Shown: positions 44,565 to 53,544, counted from the first letter of the stretch. The stretch: DNA of 64,000 nucleotides from Halalkalicoccus paucihalophilus (GCF_001593955.1 NZ_LTAZ01000004.1:682001-746000); one strand, 5' to 3'. Translations and numbers: made by a program. The notes: a model not told the origin generated them from the sequence alone.

Positions 44565-46796
44565 ATGACCTCCGGGGGGGGATCGTTTCGGGGTGCACGC
44601 TCGATGGCGGATCCGGAAGCGTTCGGTGGCGGGTCCGGGACGATCCACGAGATCCGACTGTCCTGTCGGGCCGTCGCCGTGTCGATGGGGAGCCTTCTCG
44701 TCGCGTTCTGGGCCGTCGTCGGAGCCGCCTCGTTCGGTATCGAGCTTTCACTGGTACAGAACGCTCTCGGAGTCGTACTACTGACGCTCGCTCCGGGATT
44801 TCTCCTCCTCCTGTTCGTCGATCACGGCATCGACGACGTCGGCGAAGTACTCCTCTACGTCGTCGGGTTCAGTCTGGTGTTTCTCGCCGCCACGAGCATG
44901 GTTGTCAGCCTCCTGTACCCGTTGTTCGGTATCGACGATCCCCTCTCGTTTCTCCCGCTTTCGCTCACCGTCAGCGCGGTCTGTCTCGTGTTAACGGTCC
45001 TGTCGTATTGGCGGGATCGAAGTGTCGTCCTCCGGGTTCCGTCGCTCGCTCCACGGGATGGCAAGATCGCCGCGTTCCTGCTCTGCCTGCCGGTGCTCGC
45101 AGCGATAGCCGCTCACCGGATGAACGTCGCGGGGAGCAACTGGTTGATGTACGTGTTTCTCCTGCTTGTGGCCGTCGTCGTACTCGTTTCGATCAGCGCC
45201 CTCCCTCCGAAGCTCTACCCGCTCGCCGTGTTCGCCGTCGCGGCGGGGATCTTCCTCCACCGCAACCTGATCACCAACGCGGTCGTCGGATCGGACATCC
45301 AGGTGAACTACTTCTTCGTCCAATTGTTGTTGGAAAACGGCGTCTGGGAGGCGGGGCTGGGTGATGACGTCTACTCCTCGATTCCCGTCGTCGGGGCCGT
45401 TCCGGCCGTCTACTCGGTCGTGACCGGTATCGATCTGGCGCTCGTGTTCAAACTGCTCTTCTCGCTGCTGTTTGCCCTCGTCCCGGTCGGGGTCTACTAC
45501 GCGTTCAAGGACACCTTCGGAGCGAACGCGGCCCTCGTTGGGGCGTACTTCTTCGTGTTATATTTCCGGGCGTTCAACGGGACGCCGGGAAAGACGCGCA
45601 TCGCCCAACTGTTCGTGGTGTTGCTCCTTCTGGTGTTGATCACCGATCGGGACCGACTTCCCGGAAAGGAGTGGATCGGGTTCGTCTTCGGGCTGGGGCT
45701 GGTCTTCTCACACTACACCACGACCTACATCGTCGTCATCTCGCTCGCGGTCGCGTACGTGCTCGGTCGGATCTACGAGGCGTATTCGGGCGAGGACCTC
45801 GGATGGGGGATCGTCGGGACCTACGCGGTCGCGTTGGGCGGGACGGCGATCGGGTGGTACGCGCTTACGACCCCGGGGATGATCGAGAGCGTCGCGACCG
45901 TTCTTGCGGGGATCCCGACCGAACTCTACGCTGCCCTCTCGGGCGAGGCGTCCCACCGGTCGGGCGCGAGCGCGGTAGAGGAGGGATCCGGTATCATGTA
46001 TCTGCTTACCCTGCTCGTTCACATGGTTCTCATGGCGTTGGCCGGGATCGGCGTCGTCTCACAGGCGTTCGTCGGGCTGTTCTCGGCCGACCGGCGACAG
46101 CGACCCGAAGCGATCAAACTGGCGACCCTCGCAGTACCCATGTTGATGTTTCTCGGCGCGTCCTACTTCGTCACGGGCAATCTGGGCGCCGACCGGATGT
46201 ATCAGATCGTTCTCGTCGTGTTGGCCCCGTTCATGCCGGTCGGCGCGCTCGCGCTCGTGGGGCTCGCCGGCGCGATCCGCGACATCGACATACCAGTTTG
46301 GCGGCCGATTCTGGGGGTGTTGGCGCTCCTCCTGTTGCTCAATACGGGCGTCGCCTACAACGCGGTCGGCGCACCCGTCACCTCCGACATCGCCCTCGAT
46401 AAGGACACCCACTCGCTCGCGTACACCGACGCGGAGATCGACGGCGGCGAGTGGATCGACGACACCAGCACCGATGCCCCGGTCGTCTACACCGACAGCT
46501 ACACCGGCGAGATGTTCCGAGGGATCGTTCCGGAGTCGTACTCCGATGCGAGCGTGATACAGATCAAGGTCGACTGGAAGCCCGGAATCGAGTTCTCTGA
46601 GGGATACGTCTACGTCCGTGCACGCGCCGTCGTCGACGCCGCGGCCTACGACGGGGAGCCACCGCAGTACTACCTCACGGAATCGGAACGAGCGGCGATC
46701 GAGCGCTCGACGAACAAGGTCTACACGAGCGGCGAGGCCGACGTGTTCCGCTACGACGGCACCGAGACACGGGAGTTCGGACGCGACGGGGCCTGA
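44565..46796 (+). CDS. Large multi-spanning membrane protein (DUF2206-like), probable glycan polymerase or GT-C-type transferase
   Basis: A 743-residue protein. After a short polar N-terminus there are some 16-18 hydrophobic helices to about residue 600, then a C-terminal extracytoplasmic domain of about 140 residues (GGEWIDDTSTDAPVVYTDSY; YYLTESERAAIERSTNKVY). The pattern resembles archaeal DUF2206 proteins and GT-C enzymes, which use lipid-phosphate sugars outside the membrane; NLITNAVVGSDIQVNYFFVQ may be the first acidic loop. The DPM1-like GT2 and the flippase nearby would supply donor and acceptor. The role as polymerase or transferase is inference. Confidence 0.75.
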   Translation: MTSGGGSFRGARSMADPEAFGGGSGTIHEIRLSCRAVAVSMGSLLVAFWAVVGAASFGIELSLVQNALGVVLLTLAPGFLLLLFVDHGIDDVGEVLLYVVGFSLVFLAATSMVVSLLYPLFGIDDPLSFLPLSLTVSAVCLVLTVLSYWRDRSVVLRVPSLAPRDGKIAAFLLCLPVLAAIAAHRMNVAGSNWLMYVFLLLVAVVVLVSISALPPKLYPLAVFAVAAGIFLHRNLITNAVVGSDIQVNYFFVQLLLENGVWEAGLGDDVYSSIPVVGAVPAVYSVVTGIDLALVFKLLFSLLFALVPVGVYYAFKDTFGANAALVGAYFFVLYFRAFNGTPGKTRIAQLFVVLLLLVLITDRDRLPGKEWIGFVFGLGLVFSHYTTTYIVVISLAVAYVLGRIYEAYSGEDLGWGIVGTYAVALGGTAIGWYALTTPGMIESVATVLAGIPTELYAALSGEASHRSGASAVEEGSGIMYLLTLLVHMVLMALAGIGVVSQAFVGLFSADRRQRPEAIKLATLAVPMLMFLGASYFVTGNLGADRMYQIVLVVLAPFMPVGALALVGLAGAIRDIDIPVWRPILGVLALLLLLNTGVAYNAVGAPVTSDIALDKDTHSLAYTDAEIDGGEWIDDTSTDAPVVYTDSYTGEMFRGIVPESYSDASVIQIKVDWKPGIEFSEGYVYVRARAVVDAAAYDGEPPQYYLTESERAAIERSTNKVYTSGEADVFRYDGTETREFGRDGA

Positions 46797-46802
46797 TCCG
46801 AA

Positions 46803-48068
46803 TCAGGCGATTCGGTACATCCCTTGGCGGGCTTTCATCCAGAGGCTGTCGTCGTCGATGTTCTCGACGGGTTGGTAGGTGAAGTACCGATTCGCGCTTG
46901 GTGTCCCGCCGGCCCCTGCCGCCTCGACGACGCCAGTCAATCCCTCCGCGTCGAAATAGCGGGCGGCGTTCGGGCCGACGACCGAGCGGTAGAACGCCTC
47001 GACGCCCGGTGCGGCGACGGCCGTACCGGCGGGATCGTCCGAGGAGAACCCCTCGATTTGGTTATACGCGAGGAAACTGTTTGCGAGTTCCGAGCCGATG
47101 TCGAGACGGATCCCGTCGGCGCCCGACGGGACCTGAACGAGGTTCTGGGAGACGATCGACCGCTCGCTGGCCGTGATCTCGATCCCCGCCCGATTGGATT
47201 CCCCCTCGATCCGGTTGTTCACGACGCGAACCGCGGGAGCACCGATCCGGATGCCGACGGCCGAATCCGACGCCGGATGGGTGTAGGTGTGGTTCAGCGA
47301 GACGATCGCGCTCTCCTGGTTGACGACGATCTCGGTGTCGAACCCCGCGACGATGTTGTTGATGACCTTCGCGTCGTTCATGTTCTCGATACGGATACCG
47401 ACGCTCTCGCCGTCCGCACCGGTCGTCGAGAGGACGCGATTGAAGTTGAGCCGCGGTTCGGTCGTCGTCTCGTTCGGATTACAGTTGATCCCGTAGCGCC
47501 CCGCATAGAGATCCGTATGCGAGACCCGCCCGGTGTAGCCGGTCATCCGGATCGCGTCGCCGCCGTCGGCAGTGTTGACCAGAGCGAGACCGGTGATCTG
47601 GGTGTCGTTGCCCGCCACCTCGACGATCGGTCCCTCGTCGGCGGCGCGCAGGCCGTCGCCGCCGATGGCGTCCAGCGCCTGTCGGTAGACGCCGTCGCCA
47701 CAGAGGATCGTGTTCTGGGGGATCCTGATCGGGATTTCCCCGCTCACGTCGATCTCGCCGGCGATGCGCACCACCGACGACTCCTCGAGGGCGCGCTGGA
47801 GGTCCGCCGCGGAGGTTTCACCGTCCTCCCCATCGTCCTCGCCGACGATCGTTCCGCCCCCTGACCCGCTCGGACCGACGAGCGTCGAGATACCGTATCC
47901 CGCGACGCCGCCGGCCGCCATCGCCATCGCCTCCCGTCGCGAAACGCCCTCGCGGATCGCGTCGGGAACTCGACCCGACCCCTCCATCAGTTCGACCAGC
48001 CGTTCCTCGACCCGTCGATCGACGAGGCGTTCGACCTGCTCGTTCGTCAGTGCCTCCCCGTGTTTCAT
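46803..48068 (-). CDS. Tat-type secreted right-handed beta-helix protein
   Basis: A 421-residue protein. An N-terminal arginine pair in VSRREAMAMAAGGVAGYGIS near residue 43 with a modest hydrophobic stretch resembles a twin-arginine signal, preceded by an unusually long 40-residue leader with VERLVDRRVEERLVELM. After an acidic linker, residues about 110-400 are parallel beta-helix repeats (NDTQITGLALVNTADGGDAI; MNDAKVINNIVAGFDTEIVV; IVSQNLVQVPSGADGIRLDI). Such folds are polysaccharide lyases, epimerases or binding proteins. It is the only gene of the island's centre on this strand. Confidence 0.8.
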   Translation of the reverse strand: MKHGEALTNEQVERLVDRRVEERLVELMEGSGRVPDAIREGVSRREAMAMAAGGVAGYGISTLVGPSGSGGGTIVGEDDGEDGETSAADLQRALEESSVVRIAGEIDVSGEIPIRIPQNTILCGDGVYRQALDAIGGDGLRAADEGPIVEVAGNDTQITGLALVNTADGGDAIRMTGYTGRVSHTDLYAGRYGINCNPNETTTEPRLNFNRVLSTTGADGESVGIRIENMNDAKVINNIVAGFDTEIVVNQESAIVSLNHTYTHPASDSAVGIRIGAPAVRVVNNRIEGESNRAGIEITASERSIVSQNLVQVPSGADGIRLDIGSELANSFLAYNQIEGFSSDDPAGTAVAAPGVEAFYRSVVGPNAARYFDAEGLTGVVEAAGAGGTPSANRYFTYQPVENIDDDSLWMKARQGMYRIA

Positions 48069-48269
48069 GCCCGCGGTTTCGTCTCGACGGTGTAAATATG
48101 TTGTCTTAGTGATCCGTTCGGGACTGTCCGGTCGGTCGATTCGATCTATCACGAAACTCGTTATTGCGTCACACGGCTCTACGACGGCGTTCGACGGCGA
48201 ATCCGGCTGTCACTGTCGGAAAGCCCGTTGGATGAATTAACGGATCGAACGACCGTAGGAACTGTCACG

Positions 48270-48279
48270 TTTATATCAA
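48270..48279 (+). promoter_or_regulatory. TATA box, leaderless DUF1616-like gene
   Basis: TTTATATCAA is centred about 27 bases before the ATG at 48301, which decides that start over the one at 48280. Confidence 0.6.
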
Positions 48280-48300
48280 TTGCGGCAGTACGTTCGGACG

Positions 48301-49314
48301 ATGCAAGACACCGTCGACGAGTCTGCCACCTTCTCGTCGTTCCGGCAAGTCCCTGCCGACTTGGTCGTCGTCGGACTGGTCGTGGCCCTCGTCATCGTGA
48401 CGACGTTCCCCGTGATCGAGGACTCCCTCTTTGCAACCGCAGTGCGCGCGGTTTTCGTCGGATTCGTACCGGGATACGCCCTCATCGCCGCGCTGTTTCC
48501 GAGCGCGGATACGGACACGGACACCGCCGAAACGGCCCACACACGCCGAGGGGGCTCGGACGGTCGAATCACCCGTCTCGAACGGTTCGCACTCTCGATC
48601 GCCGCCAGCGGTGGTCTCCTCGGGGCCGTCGCCGGAGGGTTGGTCGCGACGTCCGTCACCGGGGGCACCACGGCGGCGATACGGATTCTGGCTCTAGTGA
48701 CGGCCGCGCTCCTGATCGTCGCAGTGATCCGGCGGATGGCGCTTTCTCCGTCCGAGCGGTTCGGCCGGCCGGCCACGGTGTGGGTCGATCTCCTCAACCC
48801 GTTCGGATCGGGGCGGTCCGGCGGGGACCTGCTCTCGACGGTCGCGTTCGGATTCGTCGTACTGCTGGTCATCAGTAGCGCTGCGTACGCGATGGTCCCG
48901 GTCCAAGAGGAGGGTTACACCGAACTGTATCTGCTTCACGAGGAGGACGGCGATCCCGTTTCGGAGGAGTATCCGACCGAACTCACTGCCGGCCAACAAC
49001 AGCCCCTGATCGTCGGCATCGGGAACCAGGAGGGAACGGCGACCACCTACACCGTCGTCGTCCAACTCCAGGAGGTCGAGACGGAGGGCTCTCAGCTGAC
49101 CGTCCAGTCGGCGACGGAACTCGATCGGTTCGAGCTCTCGCTGGAGGACGGCGAGACCGTCGAGACTGAACACGTCGTCAGCCCCGACCAGTCGGGCCAG
49201 AACCTGCGACTCACCTACCTGTTGTACGTCGGGGACCCCCCCGAGTCGCCGAGCGAGGAGAACGCCTACCGCAGCACCTACGTCTGGGTAGACGTCACCG
49301 AATCCGGCGGTTGA
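48301..49314 (+). CDS. DUF1616-like membrane protein
   Basis: A 337-residue protein. Residues about 18-190 hold four hydrophobic helices (DLVVVGLVVALVIVTTFPVI; AVRAVFVGFVPGYALIAALF with the conserved GYxLxAALFP; GGLLGAVAGGLVATSV; LVTAALLIVAVI; LLSTVAFGFVVLLVISSAAY), and the last 130 residues form an extracytoplasmic beta-rich domain (GIGNQEGTATTYTVVVQLQE). This is the DUF1616 layout found in archaeal surface-glycan and sortase-like loci. Function unknown; it may assist glycan assembly outside the cell. Confidence 0.8.
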   Translation: MQDTVDESATFSSFRQVPADLVVVGLVVALVIVTTFPVIEDSLFATAVRAVFVGFVPGYALIAALFPSADTDTDTAETAHTRRGGSDGRITRLERFALSIAASGGLLGAVAGGLVATSVTGGTTAAIRILALVTAALLIVAVIRRMALSPSERFGRPATVWVDLLNPFGSGRSGGDLLSTVAFGFVVLLVISSAAYAMVPVQEEGYTELYLLHEEDGDPVSEEYPTELTAGQQQPLIVGIGNQEGTATTYTVVVQLQEVETEGSQLTVQSATELDRFELSLEDGETVETEHVVSPDQSGQNLRLTYLLYVGDPPESPSEENAYRSTYVWVDVTESGG

Positions 49315-49371
49315 GGACGACGTTCGTTCCTCTACGCAATAGTCAAGTGCGTCCGTTCTGATATCAGAGAC

Positions 49372-50175
49372 ATGTCATCTACCGGCCCGGATCCGACGGT
49401 TTCGGTCATCGTCCCCTACAGCGCGTCACACACGCCCGAACGGATGCTGGAGGAGGCGAAGCGATCGATCGACCGTCAGTCGGTTCCGACGGAAACGCTC
49501 GTCGTCGAGGACCCCGAGGGACGTGGACCGGCGACGACGCGCAATCGGGGTCTCGAGCGCGCCGACACGCGCTACGTCGCCTTTCTCGACGCCGACGACC
49601 TGTGGAAGCCCGACAAACTGCAACGACAACTGAGACGGATGGAACGGACGGGTGCAGGACTCTGTCTCGACGGCGATCCCTCGATGTCTCGCGACGACTT
49701 CTTCTACGAACTGTTCGTCGGCGACCTCAACGAGGTCATGTCCTCGATCCTGCTGGACACCGAGCAGGTCGAGGTACGCTTCGAGGAGGACCTCGAGCGG
49801 TGGGAGGATCACCTCTTCGCGCTCGAAGCCGCGCAGGCGGGCGTCTGTCTCTGTCGCGAGACGTTCACCGTCCGGTATCACGAGACGAGTCTGTCCGCGG
49901 ACCGGATCAACGCCACCCACTACCTGACCGAGGGCAAGAAGTACGTCTCGTTCGCCAGCGAGCGCGTCCCCGAGGTCAGCCCCTTCACCTACGTCTTCTA
50001 CCGGCAGATGTACTTCGCGATGGGCTACTACCTCCACAAGGACGGGGAGTACCGGCGGGCGATGAGCTACTTCGTCCGATCGCTCCAGATCGGTGTCTCC
50101 CCGCTGCCGGTCGTCGGACTGATCGGAAGCACCGTGTTCTATCTCGTCGACGTGTTGTTCGGATCCGACCGCTGA
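49372..50175 (+). CDS. GT2 family glycosyltransferase
   Basis: A 267-residue enzyme. TVSVIVPYSASHTPERMLEE at the start and YVAFLDADDLWKPDKLQRQL near residue 67, with the DxD, are GT-A features; ATTRNRGLERADT precedes it. The last 40 residues include TYVFYRQMYFAMGYYLHKDG and a hydrophobic VVGLIGSTVFYLVDVLF that may touch the membrane. Sugar donor is unknown. It lies in line with the DUF1616 gene and the following GT4. Confidence 0.88.
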   Translation: MSSTGPDPTVSVIVPYSASHTPERMLEEAKRSIDRQSVPTETLVVEDPEGRGPATTRNRGLERADTRYVAFLDADDLWKPDKLQRQLRRMERTGAGLCLDGDPSMSRDDFFYELFVGDLNEVMSSILLDTEQVEVRFEEDLERWEDHLFALEAAQAGVCLCRETFTVRYHETSLSADRINATHYLTEGKKYVSFASERVPEVSPFTYVFYRQMYFAMGYYLHKDGEYRRAMSYFVRSLQIGVSPLPVVGLIGSTVFYLVDVLFGSDR

Positions 50176-50266
50176 ACCGACCGCCAGACGAGATCCGGAG
50201 ACGGCGCTGTGAATCCCGTCGGCCAATCGCTCAATTAACACCGAGTGGTGTGCGAATCCGTCAGAA

Positions 50267-50279
50267 GGATATAATTATC
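50267..50279 (+). promoter_or_regulatory. TATA box, GT4 copy B
   Basis: GGATATAATTATC is centred 27 bases before the ATG at 50300, supporting a leaderless start. Confidence 0.6.
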
Positions 50280-50299
50280 GGCGCAGTGTAGATCCGGTG

Positions 50300-51460
50300 A
50301 TGAAAATCGCGTACGTCCTCTCGCAGAACAGCGGGGGGCTCCCCCATTATGCCGCCCAACTCGCGAACGCGGTCGCAAAGCACGCCGACGTGACGGTGCT
50401 CAAACCCACCGAGACCACCGCCGACGACGTCTTCTCCGAGGACGTGCGGGTACTCAACGCCTTCGAGTCGATGAACATCTCGCTGCCCGAACTTCGCAAG
50501 TTCAACTTCGACGTCCGGCGTAACCTGTCGGCGCTCGCCTCCTATAAGAACCTCCGACTGATCGAGGCGGTCGATCCCGACGTCGTCCACGATCCCACGG
50601 ACCTGTTCCCGCAGGTGAAGTTCTATGCGAAGCGCTATCGGCTGGACGAGCGCTATCCATTCGTGGTAACGTATCACGAGGTGCCGATCGAGCGGTTCCC
50701 GATCTCCCGGCCGCCGGACGCCCTCGAGGAACTCGTCGATACGCTGATCCCCGATCTCGACGTTCGGCGCTCGATCGTCCACACCGAGAACCAGCGGCGG
50801 GTGCTTCGGGAGCGAGTCCCCGATCCGGAGTCGATCTCGGTCATCCCCCACGGCGTCAACGACATGTTCGGCGACTACGACTACGAGAAGCACCCTGAAG
50901 AGGACCACACCGTCCTCTTTTTCGGCAACATCATCCCCGCGAAGGGGATCGACACGCTGGTGAAGGCCGTCTCTATCGTCCGCGAGCGGATCCCCGACGT
51001 CACCCTCGTCATCGCCGGCAACGGCCGGCTCGGAAAACGCTCACGGACGGTCATCGATCGGTATCCCGAGAATTTCGAGGTCCACGACTACTTCATCCCG
51101 AACGAAACAGTAGGGGAGTTCTTCTCGCGGGCCGCGCTCGTTGCGGTCCCGTATCGCCAGCAGAAGGGCGGAACGAAGGGTCACAGCGGCGCGCTCGCGA
51201 CCGCCTTTGCCTTCGGCAAGCCGGTGGTCGCCTCCTCGGCGGGCGACTTCCCGAGACAGGTCGGCGAGTCCGGTGCTGGGACAATCGTTCCTCCGAAGGA
51301 CCCCGAGACGCTCGCCGACGCGATCATCGATCTGCTCGAAAATCCCGAGAAACGCGCGCGGATGGCCGAGAACAGCGCCGCGGAGGGCGAACGCCTCTCG
51401 TGGGATTCGATCGCGGAGGTCCACCTCGACCTCTACGAGTCGGTTCTCGACGAACGCTGA
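50300..51460 (+). CDS. GT4 glycosyltransferase, copy B
   Basis: A 386-residue GT-B enzyme, a paralogue of the one at 39525-40679. It shows YVLSQNSGGLPHYAAQLANA, VLFFGNIIPAKGIDTLVKAV and VPYRQQKGGTKGHSGALATA (donor site), and VASSAGDFPRQVGESGAGTI. It contains the second copy of the 65-base identical block. The two copies probably transfer related sugars in the same pathway. A GTG one codon upstream (50297) is an alternative start. Confidence 0.9.
   Translation: MKIAYVLSQNSGGLPHYAAQLANAVAKHADVTVLKPTETTADDVFSEDVRVLNAFESMNISLPELRKFNFDVRRNLSALASYKNLRLIEAVDPDVVHDPTDLFPQVKFYAKRYRLDERYPFVVTYHEVPIERFPISRPPDALEELVDTLIPDLDVRRSIVHTENQRRVLRERVPDPESISVIPHGVNDMFGDYDYEKHPEEDHTVLFFGNIIPAKGIDTLVKAVSIVRERIPDVTLVIAGNGRLGKRSRTVIDRYPENFEVHDYFIPNETVGEFFSRAALVAVPYRQQKGGTKGHSGALATAFAFGKPVVASSAGDFPRQVGESGAGTIVPPKDPETLADAIIDLLENPEKRARMAENSAAEGERLSWDSIAEVHLDLYESVLDER
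50381..50445 (+). repeat. Inverted repeat, copy B (65 bases, perfect)
   Basis: Identical to 40534-40598 read in the opposite direction. The two copies bracket about 9.8 kb that includes the NodB-type deacetylase, kinase, flippase, DUF2206-like, beta-helix, DUF1616-like and GT2 genes. Confidence 0.9.
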
Positions 51461-52492
51461 TCAGAGGCTGATGTTCCGGCGGATCGGCGGGCCGATCAGT
51501 TCGGTCACCTTCAACGGCAGGCGCTCCCAAACGTCCTTGAGGCGATCGTACTTCTCGTCGTCTGGGTCCGGGAGCGTCGTCGAGGCATCGGGGAAGGAGT
51601 GATAGTCGTCGAACCACACCTTCTCACCGCCCCAACTCTTCTTGAAGCTATAGACGCCGGTTCCCTCCCGGGTCCGTCCCAACGTGTACGTCGAGCAGCC
51701 CGACTCGCAGGCGTCCTCGATCCCGTTCCACAGAAGGAAGCTCCCGCCCTGCAGGTCACGATACTCGTAGTCGGTGATCCCGCCCCAGTCGAAACACCGA
51801 TCGCCGTAGAGAAATCGGATCTGGCCGTTGATCAGGCGGTCGTCCTTCAGCGCCAGTTCGACGGTCATGTGATCGCCGAGGTCGTCCCACAACTGCGTGA
51901 AAAACGAAAACGAGTGTGGCGGACTCCCGAAGTCACGCATGTTTCGCAGGTACAGGTCGTAGTACCGCCGCAGGTCCGCTTTCGAGGTCGCTCTCTCGTA
52001 CTCGACGCCCTCCTTTCGGGCCTTGCGGACGTGCGTACGGTTCGAGCCGTCGAGCGAGTCCCATACCGCCTCCGAACCGCCCGACAGGGAGATGTCGAAC
52101 GTAACGAAGCGGTTTTGCTTCTCGAATCCCGGCGGGTCGCCGAGGTCCCGTCCCCGGAGGCTGACGAAATCCACGCCGAGTTCGTCGGCGAGGTCGCGGA
52201 CGGGTTCGAGCAAGAGGTCGGTCGCCGCCTCGGGGGCGTCCTCTCTGCTCACGACCGATCCGTACGCGCTGTAAGGCATCGAGACCAGTTGGTCGCCGAA
52301 CAGACGACTCCTCATGTAGACGAGAGGTACGCAGGCGAGCAGGTCCCCGTCTTCTTCGACGGCGAAGCGATAGGTCCGATGGCCACACGCCTCACACAGC
52401 GCCCCCCACGCCCAGCCGTCGAACACCGGTCCTCCGTTGTCCTCCACGAACCCCTCCCATCGATCCGCATCTGTCACCCTGATGACTCGCAT
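51461..52492 (-). CDS. FemAB-like GNAT-fold transferase, copy B
   Basis: A 343-residue protein. NRTHVRKARKEGVEYERATS near residue 150, LYLRNMRDFGSPPHSFSFFT near 176, NGQIRFLYGDRCFDWGG near 222 and YTLGRTREGTGVYSFKKSWG near 275 are the same motifs as in the FemAB-like gene at 37862, with clear divergence. It is therefore a second paralogue in the island. TATTTATAGG on the minus strand (52514-52524) lies 27 bases from the start. It faces GT4 copy B with no gap between their stop codons. Confidence 0.85.
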   Translation of the reverse strand: MRVIRVTDADRWEGFVEDNGGPVFDGWAWGALCEACGHRTYRFAVEEDGDLLACVPLVYMRSRLFGDQLVSMPYSAYGSVVSREDAPEAATDLLLEPVRDLADELGVDFVSLRGRDLGDPPGFEKQNRFVTFDISLSGGSEAVWDSLDGSNRTHVRKARKEGVEYERATSKADLRRYYDLYLRNMRDFGSPPHSFSFFTQLWDDLGDHMTVELALKDDRLINGQIRFLYGDRCFDWGGITDYEYRDLQGGSFLLWNGIEDACESGCSTYTLGRTREGTGVYSFKKSWGGEKVWFDDYHSFPDASTTLPDPDDEKYDRLKDVWERLPLKVTELIGPPIRRNISL

Positions 52493-52513
52493 CGTGTTCG
52501 GAATCCAACTCCT

Positions 52514-52524
52514 TCCTATAAATA
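52514..52524 (-). promoter_or_regulatory. TATA box, FemAB copy B
   Basis: CTATTTATAGG on the minus strand is centred 27 bases before the ATG at 52492 and lies in the 48-base gap after the epimerase stop. Confidence 0.6.
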
Positions 52525-52540
52525 GACTGGCGTTGCCGAT

Positions 52541-53449
52541 TCAGGGTGCCAGCCGACCGTCCACCAACGTCCGGAGTCCGTCTTCGAGCGCGACCGTCGG
52601 TTCGTACCCGAGGTGTTCGCGGGCCTTTTCGATCTCGGCACGGCTTCTGTCGATGTCGCCATCGCGGCCCTCGGTGTAGACGACCTCCGAGTCCGATCCC
52701 GTGACGTCCCGAACGGTTCGCGCGAGGTCGTCGATTGTCGTCGTCTCCCCCGTCCCGACGTTGTACGCCTCGCCGACGTACTCCGTTTCCATCGCCAACA
52801 GGTTCGCCCGGACGATGTCCGAGACGTGGACGAAATCCCGGGTCTGGGAGCCGTCGCCGTGGACCGTGATCGGTTCGCCGGTACGGGCCTGATCGAGGAA
52901 GACGCTGATAACACCACTATAATCGCCGGCGGTCTGGCGCGGGCCGTAGGCGTTGAAGTACCTGAGGACGACCGTCGGCAGGTCGTAGAGGTCGTTGTAG
53001 ACGCGGGCGTACTGGTCGATACTCAGTTTCTCGATGCCGTAGGGCGATTCGGGCGTTTTCGGGGCCGATTCGGGGATCGGTACCGACTCGGGCTGGCCGT
53101 AGATCGCCGCGCTCGATGCGAGGACACAGCGGGCGTCGTGTTTCCGGGCGGCCTCCAGAAGCGAGAGGGTCGCGTCGACGTTGACGGCGTGGCTGTACTC
53201 CGGATCCTCGATCGAACGGTCGACGCTGACGCTTGCCGCCTGATGGAAGATTACGTCCGCGTCCGCGGCGGCATCCTCTAGGACTTCCGCATCGCGGATA
53301 TCGCCCTCGACGACACCCGCTGCCGGGTGGAGGTTCGATCGATGCCCGCTGGAAAAGTCGTCGAGGACGGTGACCTCGTGGTCGGAAACGAGCGCGTCGG
53401 TCAGGTGGCTGCCGATGAACCCGGCCCCGCCGGTGACGAGTACGTTCAC
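52541..53449 (-). CDS. NAD-dependent sugar epimerase/dehydratase (GalE-like)
   Basis: A 302-residue extended short-chain dehydrogenase. VLVTGGAGFIGSHLTDALVS binds NAD at residue 3; VLASSAAIYGQPESVPIPES has the catalytic serine near 112 and SPYGIEKLSIDQYARV the YxxxK near 134-138. Length and motifs fit UDP-glucose 4-epimerase-like enzymes that make UDP-galactose or a uronic acid relative, supplying nucleotide sugars for the island. A minus-strand TTTTTGTTAG (53470-53479) lies 26 bases from the start. Confidence 0.88.
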   Translation of the reverse strand: MNVLVTGGAGFIGSHLTDALVSDHEVTVLDDFSSGHRSNLHPAAGVVEGDIRDAEVLEDAAADADVIFHQAASVSVDRSIEDPEYSHAVNVDATLSLLEAARKHDARCVLASSAAIYGQPESVPIPESAPKTPESPYGIEKLSIDQYARVYNDLYDLPTVVLRYFNAYGPRQTAGDYSGVISVFLDQARTGEPITVHGDGSQTRDFVHVSDIVRANLLAMETEYVGEAYNVGTGETTTIDDLARTVRDVTGSDSEVVYTEGRDGDIDRSRAEIEKAREHLGYEPTVALEDGLRTLVDGRLAP

Positions 53450-53534
53450 GGTACAACCCTTACGTCAACTAACAAAAACCTATCGGAATTTGATATTTTT
53501 ACAGCCGGCGCGACGAGGAACGATCGAACCTGTA

Positions 53535-53544
53535 GCTATAAACC
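53535..53544 (+). promoter_or_regulatory. TATA box, leaderless mvk
   Basis: GCTATAAACC is centred 27 bases before the ATG at 53567. The isoprenoid genes therefore have their own promoter now that they are separated from rps2. Confidence 0.6.

Noticed and set aside
35418-53449. Defence island or prophage interpretation of the 18-kb insert
   Set aside because: No integrase, transposase, nuclease, helicase, capsid or toxin-antitoxin gene is visible; nearly all genes fit glycan synthesis and export.
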